DNA of 64,000 bases, taken from assembly GCA_035556555.1 (NCBI GenBank), contig DATMES010000002.1, positions 62,001-126,000 of the forward strand. The letters are read 5' to 3'. Positions 1 to 6,301 of the stretch are shown here, piece by piece; position 1 is the stretch's first letter, and every line of letters starts with the position of its first letter. The notes beneath the pieces are model-generated. The model saw only the letters and a list, made by a program, of their open reading frames with translations. It was not told the origin of the DNA and ran no database searches. Made by a program: the position numbers and the translations under genes. The stretch is from Frankiaceae bacterium. Lineage in GTDB: Bacteria; Actinomycetota; Actinomycetes; BP-191.

Positions 1-553
1 GGAGTGGCAGCGTGGCGGCGTTGCGCTCGGTGAGCGAGTCGAACTGCGACGTCAGCTCCACGACGGCGAACACCGAGGCGATGGCGCTGTTCTTGACCAG
101 CGCGATGAACAGGCTGCCGATCGGCTGCACGACGGTACGCAGCGCCTGCGGCAGGACGACGTAGCCGATGGTCTGGCCGAACGTCAGCCCGAGCGAGCGG
201 GCGGCCTCCGCCTGGCCGGCGGCGACGGTGTTGATGCCCGAGCGCACGGCCTCGGCGACGAACGCGCCGGTGTAGACACCGAGCACCATGACGGCGAAGC
301 CGAAGAACGAGAACGTCACGCCGGCCTTCGGCAGCCCGAAGACCGCGAGCGCGAAGAACGCCGTCAGCGGCACGTTGCGGAACGTCTCGACGTAGATCAG
401 CCCGGCCGCCCGCAGAGGGGCGACCGGGCTGACCCGGAACGTCGCGATGACGAACCCGAGGAGCAGCGCGAGCGCGAACGACACCACGCTCAACCAGACC
501 GTCGAACGGATCCCGGCGCCGTAGGCGTCGAGGTTCCGCAGGACGACGTCCAT
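1..553 (-). CDS. gluC: Amino-acid ABC transporter permease, partial (GluC-like)
   Basis: Inner-membrane permease of a polar amino-acid (glutamate/glutamine type) importer; cut by the window edge, so the C-terminus is missing. The 184 visible residues begin MDVVLRNLDAYG and include an N-terminal membrane segment, the ETFRNVPL stretch typical of the His/Glu/Gln/Arg permease family and the EAA loop (EAARSLGLTFGQ, then LPQALR) that contacts the ATPase. ATG start at 553 follows a GAGG-type ribosome site. It lies 32 nt after the binding protein in a leftward gluA-gluB-gluC order; a second permease (gluD) would be expected beyond the left edge. Family assignment is firm; glutamate as substrate is inferred from gene order and binding-protein similarity. 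Confidence 0.9.
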   Translation of the reverse strand, partial: MDVVLRNLDAYGAGIRSTVWLSVVSFALALLLGFVIATFRVSPVAPLRAAGLIYVETFRNVPLTAFFALAVFGLPKAGVTFSFFGFAVMVLGVYTGAFVAEAVRSGINTVAAGQAEAARSLGLTFGQTIGYVVLPQALRTVVQPIGSLFIALVKNSAIASVFAVVELTSQFDSLTERNAATLPL

Positions 554-585
554 CGCGCTGCCTCGGGTCCGGTGTAGCTAGCCGA

Positions 586-1458
586 CTAGTAGCGGTCGAC
601 CGGCGGCGGGGTCGGCATGGTCGGCTGGACCTTGCCGAGCGCCTTGTCGTACGCGGCCTTGTAGCGGCCGTCGGTGTACGACTTCTCGAGGATGTCGTTG
701 ATGAAGTTGCGGAAGTCGGTGTCGTCCTTCTTCACGCCGATGCCGTACGGCTCGGTGCTGAACGGCGCGTTGACCAGCTTGAACTCGTCGGGCGCCTGCT
801 CGATGAGGCCGAGCAGGATGACGTTGTCGGTCGACACGGCCTCGACCTGGCCGTTGCGCAGCGCCTCGACGCACTCGGTGTACGTGCCGAGGAGCGTGAG
901 CTTGGCCGTCGGGATCTCGGTCTTGATCCGCTCGGCCGGGGTGGAGCCGGTCGCGGAGCAGACCTTCTTGCCGGCGAGGCTGTCCTTGCCGGTGATCGTC
1001 GTGTTGTCCTTCTTCACGAGGATGTCCTGGCCGGCGGTGTAGTACGGCCCGGCGAAGGCGACCTTCGTCTTGCGGTCGTCGTTGATGGTGTACGTCGCGA
1101 CGACGAAGTCGACGGTGCCGTTGATGATGAAGTCCTCGCGGTTCTTCGAGATCGACTCGACGAACTCGATGCCGCTCTCGGCGATGCCGAGCTCCGCCGC
1201 GATCATCTTCGCGATCTCGACGTCGAAGCCCTCGACCTTGCCGGAGACGCCCTTGAGGCCGAACAGCGGCTGGTCGAACTTCGTGCCGATCTTGACCTTG
1301 CCGGCCTTGTTCAGCTTCTCCATCGTCGACCCGGCGGCGAAGTTCTTGTCGCCTCCGGTGCCGACGCCGTCCGAGCCACCGTCGTCGTCGCCACAGGCGA
1401 CCGTGCCGAACGTGAGGGCGGCGGCGACCGCCAGCGTGAGCAACCTGCGTGAGCGCAT
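586..1458 (-). CDS. gluB: Glutamate-type ABC transporter substrate-binding lipoprotein (GluB-like)
   Basis: Extracytoplasmic receptor of the polar amino-acid importer, 290 residues. The N-terminus has a basic n-region (MRSRRLL), a hydrophobic stretch and a lipobox ending TVAC (Cys22) followed by an acidic DDDGG linker, so it should be lipid-anchored outside the membrane. The rest is a family 3 solute-binding fold: GTKFDQPLFG, EGFDVEIAKMIA, DFVVATYTIN and the GIGVKKDD region near the C-terminus. The gene lies 23 nt downstream of the ATPase and 32 nt upstream of the permease, the usual gluABCD order. Substrate (Glu, Gln or Asp) is inferred from family resemblance, not from a visible diagnostic residue. 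Confidence 0.92.
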   Translation of the reverse strand: MRSRRLLTLAVAAALTFGTVACGDDDGGSDGVGTGGDKNFAAGSTMEKLNKAGKVKIGTKFDQPLFGLKGVSGKVEGFDVEIAKMIAAELGIAESGIEFVESISKNREDFIINGTVDFVVATYTINDDRKTKVAFAGPYYTAGQDILVKKDNTTITGKDSLAGKKVCSATGSTPAERIKTEIPTAKLTLLGTYTECVEALRNGQVEAVSTDNVILLGLIEQAPDEFKLVNAPFSTEPYGIGVKKDDTDFRNFINDILEKSYTDGRYKAAYDKALGKVQPTMPTPPPVDRY

Positions 1459-1481
1459 TCGGGTGGCCCTTTCTCTTCTAC

Positions 1482-2225
1482 CTAGTGGGGCAGGATCTTG
1501 GACAGGAAGTCGCGTGCCCGTTCGCTCTCGGGCGCGCTGAAGAACTGGTCGGGCGGCGCCTGCTCCACGATCCGCCCCTCGTCCATGAACACCACACGCT
1601 TCGCGACCCCGCGCGCGAAGCCCATCTCGTGCGTGATGACGAGCATCGTCATGCCGTCCGCGGCCAGCTCCGTCATCACCTCCAGGACCTCCTGGATGAA
1701 CTCCGGGTCGAGCGCGGACGTCGGCTCGTCGAACAGCAGCAGCTTGGGGTCCATCGCGAGCGCGCGGGCGATGGCCGCGCGCTGCTGCTGACCGCCGGAC
1801 AGCTCGGCCGGGTACGCGTGCGCCTTGCCGGCGATCCCCACGCGGTCGAGCAGCTCCATGGCGCGGCGTTCGGCGTCGGCCTTGGAGACCTTGCGCGCCT
1901 TGACCGGTCCCAGCGTGACGTTGCCGAGAACGGTCTTGTGCGCGAACAGGTTGAAGCTCTGGAACACCATCCCCACGTCGGCGCGCAGCCGCGCCAGCGC
2001 CTTGCCCTCCTCGGGCAGCGGCACGCCGTCGATCTCGATGCGGCCGCTCTGGATCGGCTCGAGCCTGTTGATCGTGCGGCAGAGCGTCGACTTGCCGGAG
2101 CCGGACGGCCCGATGATGACGACGACCTCGCCGCGGTCGACCGTGAGGTCGATGTCGCGGAGGACGTGCAGGGGCCCGAAGTGCTTGTTCACCTTCTCCA
2201 TGAGCACGAGGGGTCCGCCTGCCAT
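1482..2225 (-). CDS. gluA: Polar amino-acid ABC transporter ATPase (GluA-like)
   Basis: Cytoplasmic ATPase powering the importer, 247 residues, full length for the family. Walker A GPSGSGKST, signature LSGGQQQR, Walker B LLLFDEPTSALD and the switch histidine (ITHEMGFA) are all present. First gene of the leftward gluA-gluB-gluC unit. ATG at 2225 is used; a second Met (MEKVNKHFG, residue 9) is an alternative start and neither has a strong ribosome site. The 59 bp between this start and the hairpin repeat at 2285-2355 must hold the operon promoter; a possible -10 (TAGGCT on the minus strand) lies just upstream of the start. Confidence 0.93.
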   Translation of the reverse strand: MAGGPLVLMEKVNKHFGPLHVLRDIDLTVDRGEVVVIIGPSGSGKSTLCRTINRLEPIQSGRIEIDGVPLPEEGKALARLRADVGMVFQSFNLFAHKTVLGNVTLGPVKARKVSKADAERRAMELLDRVGIAGKAHAYPAELSGGQQQRAAIARALAMDPKLLLFDEPTSALDPEFIQEVLEVMTELAADGMTMLVITHEMGFARGVAKRVVFMDEGRIVEQAPPDQFFSAPESERARDFLSKILPH

Positions 2226-2284
2226 GGAAGGCAGCCTATTGGAACGCGGGACGGATCAGGACACCGCAGACGTCCCCGCGCCGT

Positions 2285-2355
2285 GGTTACTGGTGAGTAG
2301 CGGCGGGCGCCAGACGCGAACTGGTGAACGGCGACGTCGCTACTCACCAGTAACC
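2285..2355. repeat. Intergenic hairpin repeat, family A, copy 1
   Basis: A 71-bp element with perfect 18-bp arms (2285-2302 GGTTACTGGTGAGTAGCG and 2338-2355, its reverse complement) around a central part that carries a third partial copy, AACTGGTGA. It lies between the 5' end of gluA and the 3' end of arsC. The right arm supplies the last codons and the TAG stop of arsC. Copies 2 and 3 are at 3744-3814 and 44646-44714. The shape is compatible with a terminator or a REP/MITE-like element; no T-run follows. Confidence 0.9.
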
Positions 2356-2762
2356 GCGTCGCCAGGGGCCGACAGCTCGGCCAGCAGCGCCGTGACGCGC
2401 TCGTCGATCTCGTCGCGGATGCGGCGTACGGCGTCCGGCCCCTGACCCGCGGGGTCGTCCAGCGGCCAGTCGAGGTACCGCTTGCCAGGGAACACCGGGC
2501 AGGCGTCGCCGCAGCCCATCGTCACGACGACGTCGGCTTCCTCGACGTCGGCCACCTCCAGCAGGCGCGGACGCCGTGCGGTCAGGTCGATGCCACGCTC
2601 GCGCATGACCTCGACCACCGCCGGATTCAACGACTCCGCCGGCGCGCTGCCCGCGGAGCGCACGTCCACGGCGCCGTCCGCGCGCTCCTCCAGCAGCGCC
2701 GCCGCCATCTGCGAGCGGCCTGCGTTGTGCACGCAGACGAAGAGGACGACGGGCCTGCTCAC
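2340..2762 (-). CDS. arsC: Arsenate reductase, low-molecular-weight phosphatase type
   Basis: Thioredoxin-coupled type arsenate reductase (arsenate to arsenite) of the LMW protein-tyrosine-phosphatase fold, 140 residues. The P-loop VCVHNAGRSQMA gives the nucleophile Cys and Arg; a second Cys pair (MGCGDACPVFPG) and the DWPLDDPAG segment match the family. The GTG start at 2762 overlaps the TGA stop of the upstream channel gene (GTGA), so translation is probably coupled. A longer reading frame upstream is only a shadow inside the channel gene. The last codons (AVTGE, TAG) lie inside hairpin repeat A1, so the repeat has become the gene's 3' end. The pairing with an aquaporin suggests arsenite leaves through that channel; this is inferred from known aqpS-arsC pairs. 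Confidence 0.9.
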   Translation of the reverse strand: MSRPVVLFVCVHNAGRSQMAAALLEERADGAVDVRSAGSAPAESLNPAVVEVMRERGIDLTARRPRLLEVADVEEADVVVTMGCGDACPVFPGKRYLDWPLDDPAGQGPDAVRRIRDEIDERVTALLAELSAPGDAVTGE

Positions 2763-3421
2763 GACGGCTCCTTCGGGTAGAGGACGTGGACGAGCCCGGT
2801 GCCGGCGGCGGCCCCGATCGCCTGGGCCGCGACGAACGCCGCCACCGAGCCCGGCGCGATGCCCGCGAACGTGTCCGACAGCATCCGGCCGATCGTCACC
2901 GCCGGGTTGGCGAACGACGTCGAGGCGGTGAAGAAGTACGCGCCCGCGATGTACGCCGCCACGGCGTACGGCGCCGACGCCGCGCGCCCCGAGCGCACCA
3001 CGCCGAACACCACGAGCACCAGCCCGGCGGTCGCGACGACCTCGGCGAGGAACGTGCCGGCGCCCGCCCGATCGTGCGTCGACAGCGCGACGGCCGGCAC
3101 GCCGAACATCAGGTTGGCGAGCACGGCGCCGCCGCAGGCGCCGATGACCTGCGCGGGGACGTACGTCAGCAGGTCGGCCCACGGCCGCCGCCCGAGCGCG
3201 GCGTCGGCGGCGGTGACGGCCGGGTTGAGGTGCGCACCGGAGACCGCGCCGAGCGCCAGCAGGACTGCGACGAGGGCGCCGGCCGTGGCGAACGCGTTGA
3301 CGAGCAGCCGTACGCCGTCGTCGTCCGTCAGGCGCTCCGCCGCGATGCCCGACCCGACCACGGCCGTGACGAGGAGGAGGGTGCCGACGAGCTCCGCGAG
3401 GGCCGGGCGGAGACGGGTCAC
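2759..3421 (-). CDS. MIP-family channel (aquaglyceroporin/AqpS-like), arsenic-associated
   Basis: Membrane channel of 220 residues with the two half-helix signatures of the MIP family: HLNPAVT in the first half and FANPAVT in the second, embedded in about six hydrophobic segments. Start ATG at 3421. The stop overlaps the start of arsC by 4 nt, so the two form one unit. MIP channels next to arsC are known to release arsenite produced by the reductase (AqpS in Sinorhizobium); the same role is inferred here. Aquaporin or glycerol facilitator function cannot be excluded. Confidence 0.87.
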   Translation of the reverse strand: MTRLRPALAELVGTLLLVTAVVGSGIAAERLTDDDGVRLLVNAFATAGALVAVLLALGAVSGAHLNPAVTAADAALGRRPWADLLTYVPAQVIGACGGAVLANLMFGVPAVALSTHDRAGAGTFLAEVVATAGLVLVVFGVVRSGRAASAPYAVAAYIAGAYFFTASTSFANPAVTIGRMLSDTFAGIAPGSVAAFVAAQAIGAAAGTGLVHVLYPKEPS

Positions 3422-3432
3422 GGCGCGGACCC

Positions 3433-3732
3433 TAGCGCCTCGTCGTGCGCATCCCGCCGGGCGGGACGTTCGACGGCCCGGACAACGTCGTGACGTCGCC
3501 GTACGGCGGCATGTTCCTCTGCGAGGACGGCGACGGCGCGAGCTACGTCGTCGGCGTGGACGACACCGGCTCGCTGTACCCCTTCGCGTTCAACGCCCTC
3601 AACGACAGCGAGTTCGCCGGCGCGTGCTTCGACAGGACCGGGCAGACGATGTTCGTCAACGTGCAGAGCCCGGGCGCGACGTTCGCGATCACGGGGCCGT
3701 GGACGAGCCGGAGCCGCCACCGCCGCGCCTGA
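3433..3732 (+). pseudogene. Remnant of a PhoX/DUF839-type secreted alkaline phosphatase (3' end only)
   Basis: About 95 codons matching the C-terminal end of PhoX-like phosphatases: FDGPDNVVTSPYGG, LFLCEDGDG-like MFLCEDGDG, then the NALNDSEFAGACF and MFVNVQSPG-FAITGPW stretches. The family is normally 450-700 residues with a Tat signal; nothing before the GPDN segment is present, because the channel gene starts at once on the other strand. Met codons at 3445 and 3510 could initiate, but no ribosome site is visible and the catalytic N-terminal part is gone. Read as a decayed fragment, perhaps once part of the phosphate regulon at 13.9-20.4 kb. Hairpin repeat A2 begins 12 bp after its stop. Confidence 0.8.
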
Positions 3733-3743
3733 CGGCCCACGGC

Positions 3744-3814
3744 GGTTACTGGTGAGTAGCGACGCGGGCCGAGCACGAACTGGTGAGTCCCGACGTCGGT
3801 ACTCACCAGTAACC
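3744..3814. repeat. Intergenic hairpin repeat, family A, copy 2
   Basis: A 71-bp copy with 15-bp perfect arms (3744-3758 GGTTACTGGTGAGTA; 3800-3814 reverse complement). The centre again contains CGAACTGGTGA and CGACGTCG, so the similarity to copy 1 covers the whole element, not only the arms. It lies between the convergent phoX remnant and the methyltransferase gene. Confidence 0.9.
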
Positions 3815-3867
3815 TCGGGCAGCGGGCGGGGCGGCGGGGCCCGGCGGAGGGTCTCGGCGGGTCCGCG

Positions 3868-4695
3868 TCAGCCGCGCTTGACGGCCTGCAGCGTGTACGT
3901 GTGCGGCAGGCGCTGGGGGCGGTCGGCGAGGCGCCACTCGTTGACCTCGACCCGCTCCATCCGGCCGGGCAGCGCCTCCCACGGCACGCTGTCGTGCTCG
4001 ACGAGCTGGGTCAGCTCCATGCCGGCGTCGAGCAGCGCGGTGACGATCTCGCCGAGGCCGTGGTTCCAGACGTGCGTCACGGTGTGGGCGAACTCCACGT
4101 CGGTGTCGACGTACGTCCCCGGCTCGTCCCACACCAGCGGCTCGGCCTGCTCGAAGTACGGGTAGTCGAGGACCAGCAGCCGGTCGGTCCGTTCCTCGTC
4201 GAGCGCCCACAGCACCGGGTGCCCCTCGCGCAGGAACAGCCGCCCGCCCGGCTTCAGCAGGCCGGCCACGACCCGCGCCCAGCGCGCGACGTCGGGCAGC
4301 CAGCAGAGCGCGCCGATGCCGGTGAACACGAGGTCGTACGCCGCCGCGCCCAGCACGTCGACGGCGTCGTAGACGTCGGCCTGGTGGAAGTCCACGTCGA
4401 GCCCGAGCTCGCCCGCGAGCGCGGTGGCCGCGGCGACCGCGGGCGCCGAGAAGTCGAGCCCGCTCATCCGCGCGCCGAGCCGCGCGAGCGAGACGGTGTC
4501 GGTCCCGATGTGGCACTGCAGGTGCACGCCGCGCAGCCCGCGGACGTCGCCGAGCCGCGGGAGGTCGTACGTCACGACGTCGCTGAGGTACGCCGGATCC
4601 GTACGGAAGCGGTCGAGCCCGTAGCTCCGCGACGCGACGTGGGCGGGCACGCGCTCGTCCCAGTTGGCGCGGTTGACGGTGCGGTAGTCGCTCAT
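3868..4695 (-). CDS. Class I SAM-dependent methyltransferase
   Basis: Cytoplasmic methyltransferase, 275 residues from ATG 4695 (MSDYRTVNRANWDERV). The AdoMet fold is visible as motif I VHLQCHIGTDT, then MSGLDFSAPAV, VDFHQADVYD and YDLVFTGIGALCWL, followed by KPGGRLFLREGHP. The NRANWDERVPAH start and HPVLW segment are common in a group of small-molecule methyltransferases of unknown substrate. A Met 13 codons upstream is possible but adds residues unlike the family. The gene stands alone; the next gene on its 5' side is divergent. The target is not known. Confidence 0.85.
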   Translation of the reverse strand: MSDYRTVNRANWDERVPAHVASRSYGLDRFRTDPAYLSDVVTYDLPRLGDVRGLRGVHLQCHIGTDTVSLARLGARMSGLDFSAPAVAAATALAGELGLDVDFHQADVYDAVDVLGAAAYDLVFTGIGALCWLPDVARWARVVAGLLKPGGRLFLREGHPVLWALDEERTDRLLVLDYPYFEQAEPLVWDEPGTYVDTDVEFAHTVTHVWNHGLGEIVTALLDAGMELTQLVEHDSVPWEALPGRMERVEVNEWRLADRPQRLPHTYTLQAVKRG

Positions 4696-4950
4696 GACGA
4701 CGAGTCTGCACGGTCCGGATGTCCGCGATGTCATGGTTCGCCCGGCGTCGGGACGTTCAGCCGGTCACGAAGGACCACGCGACCTGGTGCGCTGGGCGGA
4801 CGTCGTCCGGTGCCCTGGGCACACGTCAGATCGCACCCGATGCCCAACCTTGTCCCGAAGACGGGCCCAAGCCTCAAGGACGACGGCCGGGAGCGCGAAG
4901 CCCTCTCCGCCTGCCGCCGACGGGGTGGCGCAACGAGGAGGTGTTAGTCA

Positions 4951-5541
4951 GTGGCCAAGCACAAGGTTCAGCAGTCACGGGGGCTGTCCGGTCCCGCCAA
5001 GGTCGTCGCATCGGCGGTCGTCGTCTCGGCGGCAGCGGCGGTGATCGGCACGGGGGTCTACGCGGCGTGGAACACGACGGGAAGCGTCACCACCGGCACG
5101 TACAGCGCGGCGACGATCAGCAGCTCGTTCGTCAGCAGCGGCACGCCTGTGTTCTCCGCGGCGGTCTCGAACATGGTCCCCGGCGACTCCGCGACGCGGT
5201 ACGCCGACCTGCAGAACACGAGCAGCGTCGCGCTGACGTTCACGCTCGACACCGCGGGGACGGGCACGCTCACCGACGCGCTCCAGCTCAACGTCTACAA
5301 GTGCGCCACGGCGTACGTCGACGGCGTCTGCGGCGAGTCCGGTGACGGCACGCTCGTCACGTCGGGCACGTCGACCGACCAGGACGACCTGGCGCTCGGC
5401 TCCGTCGCCGCGAGCGGCAACGTCTACCTGAAGATGGTGGCCCTGCTGCCGTCCAACGCCGACCAGGCGACCTACGCCGGCACCAGCGGCACCATCACGC
5501 TCACCGAGACCGGTGTGGCGGCCGCGGGCACCGCTCGCTAA
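4951..5541 (+). CDS. TasA/CalY (camelysin)-like SipW-dependent surface protein
   Basis: Secreted protein of 196 residues. The signal region (GLSGPAKVVASAV, then a hydrophobic stretch ending GTGVYAAWNTTGSV) is the SipW-dependent type seen in TasA, CalY and other fibre-forming or surface proteins. The mature part is Ser/Thr-rich with a beta-sandwich-like pattern (MVPGDSATRYADLQNTSS) and a Cys pair (YKCATAYVDGVCGE). GTG start at 4951 follows GAGGAGG. The gene for a SipW-type peptidase lies 85 nt downstream behind a strong hairpin, which fits a substrate-peptidase pair. Fibre formation is inferred from family only. Confidence 0.85.
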   Translation: MAKHKVQQSRGLSGPAKVVASAVVVSAAAAVIGTGVYAAWNTTGSVTTGTYSAATISSSFVSSGTPVFSAAVSNMVPGDSATRYADLQNTSSVALTFTLDTAGTGTLTDALQLNVYKCATAYVDGVCGESGDGTLVTSGTSTDQDDLALGSVAASGNVYLKMVALLPSNADQATYAGTSGTITLTETGVAAAGTAR

Positions 5542-5552
5542 CAGCAGTCCCT

Positions 5553-5597
5553 GGGGCCGTGTCCCGCGCCGCGATGCCCGGCGCGGGGCACGGCCCC
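5553..5597 (+). terminator. Hairpin between the TasA-like gene and its signal peptidase
   Basis: 18-bp arms with one G-T mismatch (5553-5570 and 5580-5597) around a 9-nt loop. There is no T-run. Placed between a structural protein and its processing enzyme, it could be a partial terminator that lowers peptidase expression, or a 3' stabiliser of the upstream mRNA. Confidence 0.75.
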
Positions 5598-5626
5598 GTC
5601 CCACTCGTACAGCAGAGGAGAGAACG

Positions 5627-6193
5627 ATGCGCGCTGCCGCTGTCGTCGTCCGCCGCGCCGCCGGCGCGGCCGTCGTCGCCGCCGCCCTCGCGGCGCTGCT
5701 GGTCAGCCTCGCGGTCCGGATGGACGTGCTGCGGGTCTCGCGGGTGCTCACCGGCTCGATGGCGCCGATGGTGCCCGCCGGCTCGCTCGCCGCGACGCGA
5801 CCGCTGGACGCGACCTCGATCCGTACCGGCGACGTGGTGATGTTCCGGCCGCCGGCGCCGTTCGACACCGGCACCCCCGTGGTGCACCGCGTCATAGACG
5901 CCACGACGGAGAACGGCGACGTGCTCGTCCACACGAAGGGCGACGCCAACGAGGCCGAGGACCCCTGGACGCTGAACGCCTCGAAGAGCACCGTGCACGA
6001 GCTCGCCTGGTCGTCGCTCACGGCGGGCCGCGTGGCCGACGTCGTGGCCCGCGCGGGCGGGTCGCTGCTGCTCTCCGTCGTGGTCGGTCTCGTCGCGCTG
6101 CGCGTGCTGGTGCTGATGTGGCGCCCCCGCGGCCGCGGCAGGCACCGCGAGCCCCGCGGCGTGCGCTGGCTGCGGGACGCCGCCGCCGTCTGA
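5627..6193 (+). CDS. sipW: Signal peptidase I, SipW/ER type
   Basis: Membrane serine protease that would cleave the signal of the upstream TasA-like protein; 188 residues from ATG 5627 (ribosome site AGAGGAGA). An N-terminal membrane segment precedes the nucleophile box TGSMAPMVPAGS. The general base position is His (VVHRVID) instead of Lys, which marks the SipW/ER subgroup. A second hydrophobic segment (LLLSVVVGLVALRVLVL) and a basic tail (RPRGRGRHREPRG) follow. Pairing with its neighbour is the usual arrangement for SipW. Confidence 0.9.
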   Translation: MRAAAVVVRRAAGAAVVAAALAALLVSLAVRMDVLRVSRVLTGSMAPMVPAGSLAATRPLDATSIRTGDVVMFRPPAPFDTGTPVVHRVIDATTENGDVLVHTKGDANEAEDPWTLNASKSTVHELAWSSLTAGRVADVVARAGGSLLLSVVVGLVALRVLVLMWRPRGRGRHREPRGVRWLRDAAAV

Positions 6194-6301
6194 TGGGTTA
6201 GGTTGCGGTCGTCAACGGGGGCTGTACCGGTGCCGGGTCGCGGGCGCGCGTGCCCGGCAGGCCGGTAGCGCCTCCGCAGCGATCGGGCTCGGGGGAGCGT
6301 G

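Noticed and set aside
3445-3732. Intact small gene instead of phoX remnant
   Set aside because: The sequence is clearly the end of a much longer enzyme and has no ribosome site or signal peptide.
4780-4950. Possible c-di-GMP-I (GEMM) riboswitch before the TasA-like gene
   Set aside because: CCCAACC, GAA and CCAAGCC are in roughly the right order, but the GGACGCAAAGCC core and the tetraloop-receptor parts are not matched. A covariance-model search would decide.
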